Below are positions 23,592-34,082 of a stretch of 64,000 nucleotides of DNA, piece after piece (position 1 is the first letter of the stretch; each line of letters begins with the position of its first letter). This stretch comes from Effrenium voratum (lineage: Eukaryota > Sar > Dinophyceae > Suessiales > Symbiodiniaceae). Under the pieces are notes generated by a model. That model was not told where the DNA came from and made no database searches. It saw only the letters and a list, made by a program, of their open reading frames with translations. The stretch covers positions 513,779 to 577,778 of the forward strand of contig CAUJNA010001891.1 of NCBI GenBank assembly GCA_963377175.1, written 5' to 3'. The position numbers were made by a program, and so were the translations under genes.

Positions 23592-23693
23592 CCATTTGCT
23601 TAAGAATATGTTTTATTTCCCCTTGTTGGTTTTAACAGGAATTCATCACTACTAGAAATGTTTGTATTTTTTGCTGGGGCCTTAAGCAAATGG
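23592..23693 (+). mobile_element. MITE-2 element (best inverted termini)
   Basis: CCATTTGCTTAAGAATATG on the left and GGCCTTAAGCAAATGG on the right are near-perfect inverted repeats (CCATTTGCTTAAG). The centre has GGAATTCATCACTACTAGAA, matching the family core. Confidence 0.8.
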
Positions 23694-23714
23694 AAGCAAA
23701 AGTACCAGCCTTAG

Positions 23715-23804
23715 GTGCTGGAGCGCATTTGGGCCACCGCGGGGCGGCAGCCGGGCTCAGGCGTCAGTCCGTCAGTCGCAGATATGTTGGCGACCGGCAG
23801 CTGA
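23715..23804 (+). CDS. Putative 3'-terminal exon (ends VADMLATGS-stop)
   Basis: After the acceptor CAGCCTTAG the frame reads VLERIWATAGRQPGSG, then VSPSVADMLATGS, to TGA: 29 codons in a GC-rich block only 21 bp after a MITE-2 copy. The start at 23715 is the first AG that keeps the frame open. It could be the C-terminal end of whatever gene the upstream plus-strand exons belong to. No family is recognised. Confidence 0.45.
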   Translation: MLERIWATAGRQPGSGVSPSVADMLATGS

Positions 23805-24081
23805 CACACAAATCGGTGTGTCGTAAAAGACGGGACCCTACACATGTGTTAGTTTCCTTTTGGTTTTCCTACAAGATACCCATAAGAGACCCTGAACAGA
23901 GTTCCCTCAAAACGAGACAGGCCCAAATGGCCCTTTCGGGGAGTGTTTCAAAGGAAGCCAAGGCGGATCAAGCTCATTCAAGGGGTTGACCTGTGTAATG
24001 TCGCGTAGCGATCCGTAAATGGGGTCCTAATTCCAGCCTAGATTTTTTTGGGGTGGGGGCCTTTACTAATCACTCCCGCAC

Positions 24082-24219
24082 AAACCACGACTGATACAAC
24101 AGAAGTCCACTTGGCTTCTTCCCCCGCCAACGGGCTGAGGAGGGTCCAGGGGCCTTCTGGATCAGTGGAAATCGCCGCTCGATCGCGCGAGGCAGAGTGT
24201 ATGCGAGTCATCCATTCAA
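24082..24219 (+). CDS. Weak exon candidate (VEIAARSREAECMRVIHS)
   Basis: A frame reads EVHLASSPANGLRRVQ, then GPSGSVEIAARSREAE, then CMRVIHS and stops being informative at a G-run. Internal GT donors (after LRR, and after HS) and an ACAACAG acceptor are possible. A second plus frame is also open, so this is a low-confidence call. Confidence 0.25.
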
Positions 24220-25341
24220 GGGGGGTGGGGGGGAGGGCGGGGGGGAGGGAGGCCAAATAAGGGCTTATGTGAGCTCCCTCCCCCCTCTCCCACCCCCCCA
24301 GCCCTGGCCCATGATCCATTGGTGCAGGGATTCTGATGTGAGAGAGGTGTGACAACCAAAACTACCATGTGAATGGCGTGCGCCATGCCTGACGGACTCT
24401 CGGCGCTTTGGAGACCGGTCCCCCGCCAAGAAGTACGATGAGCTTGCGTTGCAATCTGTGGTTTGTGTTGACTGGAGCCAAAGAAAAGGTTTGAGTATTT
24501 TCTGGGCAAATTATTGGGACTTGACTTGCTTGGGTGTGTGTGTGTGTGTGTGTTTTTTGGTCGTGGTGCGGGTTGTTGTCTCGGGGTCCCTTATTCCGAT
24601 GAAGACCGGGCCATGGTAGGAAGCGTCAGCTTGATGAAGGCTTATATGCGTCAAGATGACTCTATATAGCCTGCTGTGCCTTCCCGGGAATCTGCCGAAG
24701 TCCTTATCTTAGGAAATAGGCCAAGCCCCGGGGAAATGGGTGGTTTGTAAAGAGAACCATGGGTGAAGAAGATGGGAACTCCGCCCAGAATCACCGACCA
24801 CCTTAGAAGCTCATATTGGTGGTAGATAAGGCTCTACCTCCAAACGCCATACCTGGAACGTCTTTGACTGAGGGTCAAATAGGCTGCACCGACCCTAAAC
24901 TGCGGAATCCCCAACAAAGAGGCCTTCCTCATTGCTGTGAGCTCGCTATCAGTGCAAAGCTCATGCATGTACTCAATGGGAGACTTGGAATCAGCGGATG
25001 CTGAAAGTTTGAGCTGCCACTCACTCTTTCCAATTGACAAGTGGGGAGGCAGTTTTTGCCTACGAAGGGAAACAGTTATGTTACTCCATCCCTTCAACAG
25101 CGGGCCTCCCAACTGGATACTCCGTTTGGATTTCTGCTGGATTGAACACCATCACTGGACTGGTCCAAAACCCGTTCAACAATGACTCGTGCGCAGGGGG
25201 ACCCAACCGTAGAGCTGTACATGACAAAAGCTTCACAAAGTCACTTACAATCGCGCTCAACAAAGAAGGGAGTGTGCAAGAAATGCAACCCCTCATGCAT
25301 GCAGGGTGTTTCTTGATTCTCTGTCTAACGTCAATCTTCAG

Positions 25342-25403
25342 GGCACCAAATACGCGGCAGGCTACTTTTACAAGGTCACCACCGAGAACCCCTACGGCAT
25401 CGG
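25342..25403 (+). CDS. Putative internal exon (GTKYAAGYFYKVTTENP)
   Basis: It lies between TCAATCTTCAG and a GT donor (ATCGG then GTGTCC): 20 codons plus 2 bases. It reads GTKYAAGYFYKVTTENPYGI. The aromatic- and beta-rich composition looks like part of a folded domain, but I cannot name one. Neighbours are a MITE-1 copy 250 bp downstream and unassigned sequence upstream. Confidence 0.45.
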
Positions 25404-25653
25404 GTGTCCTTGGGGGGCCGAAAGTCGACCGAGAAACCGGTCCGAGTCAGCGAATATGTCCGGAAATCCAGGGGTTCTTCTTGCACATGCGCGCAAAGGA
25501 GTATGTCCGTTCTTGGATTTGGTTTACTCCATGTTTCTTTGATTTAGAGTAGTCATGTTGATGTTGGGGTGATGTGGATTACGTTCATCGTTGGCTAGTT
25601 TCGATGATTCTTACTTTCTGATCAGCTTTCGATTGCCATGTCTTGAGCTTTTG

Positions 25654-25770
25654 CTAGGTCCCCCAGTAGTGCCCTTTCGCCCTTGTTGGGTGGAGGGTTC
25701 CCCTACTAAAATAGACGAAACAGAAAAATCGGGTACCAACTTATTCTAACCTCTCAACTGGAGGACCTAG
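25654..25770 (+). mobile_element. MITE-1 element (complete)
   Basis: CTAGGTCCCCCAGTAGTGCC to CAACTGGAGGACCTAG, 117 bp. It has the family-typical GGAGGGTTCCCCTACTAAAA and ACCAACTTATTCTAACC. Confidence 0.85.
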
Positions 25771-26732
25771 GAAAGGGGGTGTCAGCGTGTTGGAGGCTTT
25801 GAGCCTTGAGCCCAGCAACCAAAAGGCCCAGCCGAGAAGATGCTTTTGAACATGGATCCGTCTCAGCGGGTCGTCGCAGTCAGAAGAAAGCGGAGCTGCT
25901 ATCATAGTTGTTTTTTTGGTATAAGGAGAGAGAGAGAGAGAGAGTATGATTTTCCTAGTTTTACTGAGGGGAATTCCTTTTTGGTTTGGTGGGTTGGCCA
26001 CTAAAGATGACGCCCACCAAAAAAGGTTTTTTGTTTTTATTTATTTTGGGTCAGGTGGCAAGGGTGCTCTGGGGGCCGTATCCATTCGGGTGACACTTGT
26101 GACAAACCCACTGGGCTGAGACCTGCCCAATCTCGCTCCTTCCGAGGGTTACATGGCTCATGTTTTCAGACCTTTGGTGCACAGAAAGCATGTTGCGCAG
26201 TTTTTCATGATTCAGCCTTCGCCTGAGCTTCGGAATGAGATGTACCTCAAACATCTTGGGCCCCAAAAAGCCAAAAGGGGCTTGCGCTGTTGCCCTGTGT
26301 GTGTCACCTTACCTGACCTCCCTCACAGGCCTCCGTTGGATTGTGAACATGGGAACCCGGGATGAAGTTCAACCTCTGGTTGATGTTTAATGGGTGTCCG
26401 GTGTTGATCCCATTGCAGAGGCGGAATGCTTCACCTATGAATCCACCAGGTTTGACACCAACCAGCAACGCCCACTGGTTCTGTGGGTGTTTTTGCTTGC
26501 GTGGCAGGAAGATCCATCAGGTGTTCGTTTCAAGTTCCCTGAGCAAAGCCAATGTTGCCAGAGAAATCAACCATTGATCATTCTTCAGCCCTGACTTCTC
26601 GACGATGGAGACTCTGTGCGCTTCAAGCATGTATATCTACGCATTAGTGTATAGACATGCTATATATATATACATACATATTGCATGTACAAATGCTTGA
26701 AGTACACACGGAGAAGATTAGATTACTGTCAG

Positions 26733-26890
26733 CCGACGGAAGCGGAAGCTCGCGGCAGAATCCGGGATGAGCCGGACATCAACGGGCCGCGCACCGGGGA
26801 GGACTTGATCCGAGGCTCAGTCTTCGAGGCGCGAATGCGCCGGGCGTCGGGCAGGGCGTCGAAACGCGGTCAGCGCTGCAAGGGGAAGTG
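26733..26890 (+). CDS. Putative exon, charged Arg-rich (unrecognised)
   Basis: It follows TTACTGTCAG. The chosen frame reads PTEAEARGRIRDEPDING, then PRTGEDLIRGSVFEAR, then MRRASGRASKRGQRCKG. It is strongly GC-rich against an AT-rich background. Several 3' ends are possible, including a GT in CGGGCGTCGG and one in CGCGGTCAGC. The charge pattern suggests a helical or nucleic-acid-binding region, but that is inference only. Confidence 0.45.
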
Positions 26891-26912
26891 CACCTGGATA
26901 AGTTGGGTCACT

Positions 26913-27035
26913 TTCTTTTTGCTTAAGAATCCAGAGTTTGTAGCTTGATGCTTTTCCTTTTTGGTTTTCAAGGGAATCTGTCACTACTGGACACATATTG
27001 TTTCTTCTTTTTTTCTCAGGGGGCTTGAGCAAACG
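26913..27035 (+). mobile_element. MITE-2 element
   Basis: TTTTTGCTTAAGAATCC at the left, GGGCTTGAGCAAACGG at the right, with the core GGAATCTGTCACTACTGGAC. Confidence 0.7.
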
Positions 27036-27076
27036 GACGCTTATAGCCAGCCCCGTTTTTGATAACAGCTGCTAAG

Positions 27077-27183
27077 TTGCCCACCCACCAATCAACATAA
27101 CACCTGATTCTAGAGGTCCCTTTCGAAGCAACATGGTCTGCCAGGACCCCCCTGTTTGGTTCCATGTTCATTGGTGGGAGGGT
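27077..27183. mobile_element. MITE-3 element
   Basis: Inverted termini CCCACCCACCAATCAACAT and ATGTTCATTGGTGGGAGGGT. It directly follows the MITE-2 copy. From 27184 to 28051 no exon is evident. Confidence 0.6.
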
Positions 27184-28051
27184 GCATGAACTCGATGTCG
27201 ACCTTTGGTCGCGGGTTCCGTTTCCTGAGGGGCCATTCCTGATTCCAGGTTTGTGACTGCAGTTTGTTTCCTGTGTTTGTCTCCCTCGGAAAGTCTTATA
27301 CCCCAAATTTGATGAACCAAACCTTCCGAGTGATAGTGCAGACCTTCCGGATGGTGGAACCACCGATTGCTCGCACCGAATCTAGAGAAGCTGTCAAAAT
27401 TTTGGGCGGCATGACATGTGTTGAAAGGGAAGCCACCAGGAACCCAACCAATTTGAGAATTCCCAACCATTTGAGAACAAACCCCATTTACCGCAAAGAG
27501 AATCCAGAATTCCAACTCTGGGCTTTGGATTGTACAAATGTGAGCCCGAAATGGGTGGTTTCCCTTCGATGTTCGACCCCCAATCTCCAACCCTAAAAGA
27601 GCAGGTAGCCTCAAACTGAGACATACCAATTCAGGGAGGGATACATTTGACATGTGATTTGTATCGTTCCGCGATGAAGCACTCTACGGGATGAACTTCT
27701 ATTGCTCAAACGGGCTTGAAGGTCAGGAAGATGTGTTTCCAAAGGGGACATGGTTTTAGTTGCTATAGGCTATATGTGTTGGATACTCAGTTGATGGAAT
27801 ATACCCTTGTGAGAGGTGGGGGGGTAAGACACCTAACCCTCCTTGTAGGCAAAGGTGCATGTATTTCAGGGAGGTACAACTTCACACTCGGCACTAGTTG
27901 TTCAAGGTTTGAAGCACCATAGTGACTAGACGACTTGTGTCCAAGACCCGACTTTTCCCAGAAGGGGAATGAGGCCCGTGGGCGTCCGTTCTGGCTTCAC
28001 CTTGGCTGAACGTGGGTGGATTCCACGCGCGTTGGTCCAAAAGCACACCTA

Positions 28052-28168
28052 CTAGGTCCCCAGTAGTGCCCTTCTCTCCCCTTTTTTGGGGGAGGGTTCC
28101 CCAACTCTAAAATAGACTACCGAAAACAGTTAGTACCCTTATTCTAACCTCTCTACTGGAGGACCAAG
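28052..28168 (+). mobile_element. MITE-1 element (complete)
   Basis: CTAGGTCCCCAGTAGTGCCC to CTCTACTGGAGGACCAAG. It ends 39 bp before the exon at 28208, so it lies in the flanking intron close to the acceptor. Confidence 0.8.
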
Positions 28169-28207
28169 CCTAGCAGGTTACCCGCCATCTCGGGAAGACT
28201 CCATCAG

Positions 28208-28259
28208 GTGGACGAACTTGTGGAGGTGGAGGCCTTCGGCACATGGCTGGGTCTTCGGG
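28208..28259 (+). CDS. Putative internal exon (VDELVEVEAFGTWLGLR)
   Basis: The acceptor is GACTCCATCAG and the GT donor lies in CGGGGTGGTT. The frame reads VDELVEVEAFGTWLGLR in phase 0 and ends with one spare base. It stays open further (GGWACRGAEGPSW), so the donor choice is provisional. Its length (52 nt), phase and first four residues equal those of the exon at 33212, but the rest differs. Confidence 0.45.
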
Positions 28260-29356
28260 GTGGTTGGGCGTGCCGAGGGGCCGAGGGCCCATCGTGGCAA
28301 ATAGGTATGTACCTCACTTTCCGCTTATGAACCAAAGTAGCACATGATTAATCTTATCTTTCCCACTGTATTCCACTGCATGTGCAAAGATTGGATAGAG
28401 ATCATAAATGCACTTCAAGTGAATGAATGAGATTGTATCATGAAGCATGCACATCAGCATCGCAGGATTTGCTTGAATGAGAGCAGAGAAGCAACGTAAC
28501 AACATTTGTTGTTTATGGCTTAGTTTTAACATCACGTACACACAAATAGGTTTGGATTATACTTGGCTGTTTAGACCAATCATACAATGCAGCTCTACTA
28601 CAACCTACTACAACCAACTACCACAAACAAACGCTACAAAACGCCACTCACAGCAATACATCTGACGAGGCAAGCAAGCATTGGTTGTTTAAGGTTCAGC
28701 ACTTGTGTGTTTGTTTTTGCCTAAATTGTGTGTGTGTGTGTGTTTCTTCAGCGAAAGTGCCACGCAAACCGACAAACACATTGTTTGTTCTTTGGCTTTT
28801 CATTATTGGCAAGCTTGTGAACACCAACACGGACGGGGCGTGTTGCGTGTTATCTTTTTTGTTCCAGTTATTCACAGCACAGCACAGAACAAGGGGGGAC
28901 AAGATGTAGCATGGGAGAGTAGATTTGTCTTCTGGAAGGTACCCTTAGGGTCTTTTGCTCAGGGGAATCTAAAGGGAAGCCCACCAGGTTTCGGGTTACC
29001 TCATTTCGAGTCAAACCCTGCTGCTGTTGATGCTTTCCTTTTCGTGGCAAGGGCCAACTCTGTTTGATGGAAACCAACCCATCTTCAAAGACCATGCGGT
29101 ATGTCACAATAGGGTGGGCCCCTCAGAATCGGCTACTGTGTCCTCTTGAACCCACCCTAGAAAAGGTACCCACAACAAACAGATACACACATTGGCTGTG
29201 AATCTTAATGGGGAACCCCTCCCAAAGGGCAGGTGGACATAAATCCCCACCGAATTTTGATGTCCACCATTTCGGGTCCCTCATTAAAATTCACACGCAC
29301 ATTCCTTGTAGTAAGCATCGGGTGTCAGGATGACCTCACATATCTGCACCTCGCAG

Positions 29357-29420
29357 ACCAGCGCGGATGGGCGTGCTCCCCAGAGAAATTTCGTGAAAGA
29401 GGATGAGCTGCCGCCGCGAG
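29357..29420 (+). CDS. Putative internal exon (NFVKEDELPPR)
   Basis: Both borders are good: ATCTGCACCTCGCAG before and a textbook GTATGT after. It reads TSADGRAPQRNFVKEDELPP, then R and one base. It is soluble and charged, with no recognised family. The donor opens directly into the tetranucleotide array at 29430, so that array is probably intronic. Confidence 0.5.
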
Positions 29421-29429
29421 GTATGTGTT

Positions 29430-29920
29430 TGCTTGTTTGCTTGTTTGTGCATTGGTTCTGTGTGTTGGCTTGCTGGCTTGCTAGCTTGCTAGCTTGCTGC
29501 ACGCTTGTTAGCTGGTTTGCTTGTTTGCTTGATTGCGTCTTGTTTGCTCGCTAGCCTGCTTGCTTGCTCGTGTTGGTGGCTCGCTCGTTTGATTGCTCGC
29601 TCGCTGGCTAGCTTGCTAGCTTGCCTGCTCGCTTGTTAGCTTGCTTGCTTACATGCTCGTTCTTTTACTTGCTAGCTCGCTTGCTGAATGGCTGGCTTGC
29701 TTGGTCGCTCGGCTTGCCTGATTGCTTGCTGTTTGCTGGCTTGCTCGCTCGCTCTCTCACGCACTTACTTGCGTGCTGTCTACCTCATTACTTACTTACT
29801 CACTGGATCACTTGCTTGCTTGCTCGCATGCTCACTTCCTTGCTTGCTGGCTTGCTTGCTCACTTGCTTGATTGCTCGCTCGCTGGCATGCTTGTGTGCA
29901 TGCTGCCTCCTTGCTTGCTC

Positions 29921-29996
<76 letters not shown>

Positions 29997-30262
29997 TTGT
30001 TTTGTTGGTTGGTTGGTTGGTTGGTTGGTTGGTTGGTTGGTTGGTTGGTTGGTTGGTTGGTTGGTTGGTTGGTTGGTTGGTTGGTTGGTGGGCCTGTATG
30101 CTTGCATGTTTGCTTGCTTTTGTTTGCCTGTTTGCTTTCTTTGCTTTCTTGCTTGCTTTCTTGCTTGCTTGCTTGCTGGCTCGCTCGCTCGCTCGCTTGC
30201 TTGCTTGCTTGTTGGTTTGTTTGTTTGTTTGTTTGTTTGTTTGTTTGTTTGTGTTTCTTGCT
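29430..30262. repeat. Compound period-4 microsatellite (TTGC/GGCT/TTGG/TTTG)
   Basis: About 830 bp of degenerate tetranucleotides: TTGC/CTAGC variants, then about 18-20 tandem GGCT, then more than 20 tandem TTGG, then TTGC and finally TTTG. The phase of four is kept through most type changes. All long frames across it are artefacts. Confidence 0.95.
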
Positions 30263-30738
30263 TGTTATTCTGCTTTGCGGAGACTATACTGCCCTCCTGG
30301 CCAGAGGCAAGTCGTATTTTGGTGGGAGCCCTTGTTTCAGGCTTTTGTAGCCCCCAGGTTCCCTGGTACCAAGGCGCGTGGTGTAGAACAACACCTGCGC
30401 TGAGGCTTCTTGATGTCAGCAACGCAACCTGTGAAGAGCAAGCAAGAAACTGTCAACACAGCATCACCTGGATCCTTAGCAACCCAGCCAGAGCGTGATG
30501 TCCAACGTCGGTCAAGGACGTGATTTTGTTGTTTGATTTGCTTTTGCCTCCAGTGCCACATACCAAGCTTGGGCATGCTGTGAGTGACACCATGTCGCCG
30601 GGGGCTCTTCGGCCCACCACTTTTTCCCACCCATCCTTTGCTGAAAGCATGCTGCGAGAGAGTGTATCACCGCTCCCAAGAATGGCTGGATCTAAATCCC
30701 GCATCTGTGGCCACCAAAGGGTTTGAATGTCAATGCAT

Positions 30739-30846
30739 ACCCTCCCACCGTCTAACATGGAAGTGCACAGACCCCTGTAGAAAGACGACTGGCCTCCTCC
30801 AAAAAGGGGGCGTTTGTGCACAAACCCATGTTAGTTGGTGGAAAGG
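30739..30846. mobile_element. MITE-3 element
   Basis: Left ATACCCTCCCACCGTCTAAC and right GTTAGTTGGTGGAAAGG are inverted termini; the interior has GTGCACAGACCCCTGTAGAA. A further right-end-like piece (TTTAGTTGGTGGAAGGGTA) follows at about 30887. Confidence 0.65.
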
Positions 30847-30899
30847 CACCAAAATTCTTCAGGAGTCTGGAGATGTCAGGCTCACATTTAGTTGGTGGA

Positions 30900-32897
30900 A
30901 GGGTATGCCATATAGCCAAAACCGGTCCCAACGCTTTCCCAGTCTGGAGATAAGCTTGAGACCTTGGATGGGAGCCATTCAGGCCCGTGGCTGTTTCACC
31001 AAGAGGCCATGCTCCGCTTGTTGAAGCTTACTTTGGCGTACCCCAAGTGGACACACAGTTGACGACATGGGAAAACACACGGTGTTTCTTTTTGTTTTGC
31101 ATGGGTTGCTCCATTAAAACCGAAGAAGCCCGGCTAGTTCTTAACGTGAAATTCCTCAAACACACACACAGACCAATATGGTATTCTGAAGCCGTGTTTT
31201 TGTCGTGCCCCCGTTGCTTTATTCTTTCACTGCCACTTGCCTCCTCCTTTCTGCCGAGGCTGTACTACTAGAAATGTCGACTAGCTTCCTATGTGTGTCT
31301 TCTGTCATCTTTTTTGCAGAGGTGTCAAAAGGTCACCCATTGATCTGGGCAAGTGAGACCTGTGGGTCGCCTGTCTTTTTGAGACACCTGGAGGTCTTGA
31401 TCTGGAGGTCTGAGCAAGTGAGACATGGGTGTGTCTTTTTGTTCGGGGACACCCCAAAATGGTGGTTTTCCATTTGGTTTCCCTAGAACACCACCAACAA
31501 CAGGGTATCAACTCAAAAAGACAGGCCCATGTAACCAGGGCTTGAAACGTGGTGCTCAGGAATGTGGGAATGAACCCAGGGTCCCCTTAATCACCAGTTG
31601 GATGGTTTTTTCTCGGGTCGTTCCATCGCCAGAAACGTTGCCCAAGAGACCCTTAAGGTGGGATGTTGCTCCAGAATGGGCTGATTTGTCCAAGTGGGTT
31701 TCCTTCAGGGCCAGGTCCCAGATGGGTGCGGCTCAAAAGAAAAGAGAGAGCCAGGGTTACGCAGGTTTTAGTCTTCCGTTCCATTTACCAAGGTGCTATT
31801 GTGGTACCTTTTTTTTGAGCCACAGCCAGATGTTGCCTTGAGGTCTTTGACAATTCGGTACTGACGCCAGATGACCCGCGGGGCACCAAGGGGACGATCG
31901 CAGGTTGAGGCTCCGAGACGAAGAATTTCGGGTCCCGAAGTTTGTAGTGGGACTAGCTATAGAAGGGTCGGTCTTTTTTGTTGAGGGTACCCCGTTTTGG
32001 GGGTTGGTTTTCTTGGAAGCAAAAAGGGAAAACCGCTCTTTGGGGGTTCGCCGATTGTAAGACACGCTCATCAACCGGATCTGCGATTTTGCTAAATCGC
32101 ACGAGAGGTGGGGCCATTCCCCTGATCCTGGAATGGCGAGTTATGGGAGGTCTGATGGGCATCCCTTGCTTGAATCAGTAAGCAACTACTCCCTTGCAAA
32201 CAGAGTTTTGAGGCACATGCCGAAGCATTTCAGGAGCTTGTTGATAAAATGGCAAGCAAACCGCAAACACTAGGTCCTGTCCATAGAACATTCTTGGGTT
32301 GCTTGCAAACCAAGTAACCTGAATGACGTTAAAACAAGCAAGTTGAATCTGGTACTTTTCACTTGAAATTATTTGTATATCATTTTCTTGGGCAGGGCAC
32401 ACATACGAGCGGTTTCACATATTGATGCATGCTCCGGTCAGGGCCTGCGTAGCAAAGCATTGACTGGTCTCAGCCAGGGAGCGATTCGGATTTGGGTAAA
32501 TGAGGGTACAGGAACAGCCCTCTCGCCATAGGTGTGATGTACCAGGTTTTGACTCTCAAGTGTGACCTTTTGCTGTGAAACGAGAGGATTGTACATTGAG
32601 GACCCCGTTTGGACCCCCTCAAAATGAAGATCACTTCCCTTTACTTGCTTGTCTTGTTTGCCTTCACATACATTCAGTATCGCCTTGGGCGTGTGGTCGT
32701 TTCAAATATTCGTGACCGAGGGTTTAGCCTCCGCAGCCATGGCTATATGATATGACCATTGGATAGCCGCGCTGAACCGGATGCTCGATAGACACAAGGC
32801 AAATTTGCCAAGTCGCCAGCCGCCAGCCTTCCTTTGGGCAAGGTTCGGTTGAAGGTCTTCGGTTCGTATCAGAGGCTCGTCTTTCGCGAAGCGCTAG
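30900..32897. other. Gene-sparse stretch
   Basis: It contains a MITE-4 copy (31723-31826) and a dispersed-repeat segment near 31556-31625 (GGGAATGAACCCAGGGTCCC). A weak frame at about 30985-31060 was not accepted. No other coding or RNA feature is supported. Confidence 0.4.
31723..31826. mobile_element. MITE-4 element
   Basis: Inverted termini GGGTGCGGCTCAAAAG and TTTTTTTGAGCCACAGCC. The interior has CCATTTACCAAGG in place of the usual CCACTTACCAGGG. Confidence 0.65.
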
Positions 32898-32985
32898 GTG
32901 TGTGGTCAATTTGGCAGACATCGAGCCGGGCTGCACCGTCACCATGTGGCGCGGCGAGGCGCCTTGCCTGCGGCGAGCATGGTGA
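32898..32985 (+). CDS. Putative exon with a Rieske-like VxL..I.PG..VT...RG pattern
   Basis: After the acceptor AAGCGCTAG the frame gives CVVNLADIEPGCTVTMWRGE, then APCLRRAW and TGA. The order VVNLADIEPGxxVT followed by WRG recalls the first strands of the Rieske iron-sulfur subunit of the cytochrome bc1 complex, where WRGKP precedes the 2Fe-2S cluster domain. No cluster ligands (CXHXGC) are present here. One residue seems missing before WRG. It may end earlier at a GC donor after GGCGAG, be a decayed fragment, or be unrelated. Confidence 0.3.
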
Positions 32986-33089
32986 AAAAGGGTGCGGGAG
33001 TAGTAGGGGAGGTCATAAGGTCATAAGGGCGCTTAGCTGAGAAGTAAGTACATCATTGAACATCATAACGCATATACATATATACACAC

Positions 33090-33165
33090 TGCATATAATA
33101 GTTGTATACATATCTACTATATATATATATATTATTTATATACATACATCACATATAACTAGAGA
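33090..33165. repeat. AT-rich ATATAC microsatellite
   Basis: Short (AT)n and ATACAT runs precede the exon at 33212. Confidence 0.75.
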
Positions 33166-33211
33166 CATGTGTTGTACCATAACCGGTCATCTCCAGCCTC
33201 AGACCCTTCAG

Positions 33212-33263
33212 GTGGACGAGCTTGCCAAGACCATCGGCCTGAAGTTCCGCCAGGAGTGCGAGA
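33212..33263 (+). CDS. Putative internal exon (VDELAKTIGLKFRQECE)
   Basis: The acceptor is CAGACCCTTCAG and the GT donor lies in GAGAGTCTGAG. It reads VDELAKTIGLKFRQECE plus one base, a helix-like charged segment. The frame remains open beyond the donor (SASGPKGPGK). It lies upstream of the ferredoxin exons on the same strand, but phase does not prove it belongs to them. Confidence 0.45.
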
Positions 33264-33316
33264 GTCTGAGCGCCTCCGGGCCCAAGGGGCCCGGGAAAGT
33301 CTTTGAAAGGGGCCCT

Positions 33317-33475
33317 TCCCGACAAAAACCGAGCCCCCTTAAAACCGGGGGTTTCCCTGGGCCCTTCAAACCGACCCTCTTGAGAACCCGGGTTTGCCTG
33401 GGTTCCCTTTAAACCGACCCTCCTTAAAACCGGGGTTTCCCTGGGTTGGCAATTTAAACCGAGCCCAAAGGCGAG
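33317..33475. repeat. Degenerate tandem repeat, about 50-bp unit
   Basis: Three to four units carry AAACCGACCCTCCTTAAAAC and CGGGGTTTCCCTGGG. Each unit contains a small palindrome (AAACC...GGTTT type). Confidence 0.7.
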
Positions 33476-34082
33476 CCTCAACGACAGGTGCAAGGTGGTA
33501 GACCCCAGGTTTGGGGGGGTTTGCTCCGTGAGGCGATGTTGCCTGAAGCATGGGGCTGATGTTTCGCCAATTTTGGGAGTCCTTAGGTCCAGGTCTCCGT
33601 GAGGTAGATGGATTGGTCACTGGAGCTTCAAGCAAATGCTGTCAGGGGGAACCTCCAAACCACATCCATGCAGCCAGTACCAGTTGGGATGGGTTTACTA
33701 TGAAGTCTGGGATGAATCACTGGTGTGTTTTGAGATATTGTCCATCCACAAGTTGTAAGAAACACCGCATGTGGGAAACAAGCATGTCAAGGAGCTGTCG
33801 CAGGTTTCGGGAGGTTCCGTGCTTCCCAAACCGGATAGCGGGGGGTTGATCCCAGCTGCCTATTTCGAGCATATAGGGTAAAACGAGCTCACTACGATAT
33901 AGGGCCTTCACTTGGAGATCCCTTATGTTTGCAGGGTACTGGAATTCTTCTAAGATTTGCTGAGGCAGTCGAAGAGTCCAAGTACCTAATGGTACAAGAC
34001 ACGGAGGATGAAGGCCCCGGGTTTTGCGGGCTCACCATGGGTCACCTTTGCAAGCTGGCGCGAGGATTCCAACGACGGACAG

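Noticed and set aside
29621..30498. 260-codon Leu/Ala/Trp-rich frame resembling a membrane protein
   Set aside because: It arises from GGCT/TTGG/TTGC repeats; the hydrophobicity is a by-product of the words.
31805..31826. Spliced-leader relic resembling TTGAGCCA... (reverse of TGGCTCAAG)
   Set aside because: The shared bases are the terminal inverted repeat of MITE-4; the diagnostic leader upstream part (CCGTAGCCATTTTG) is absent.
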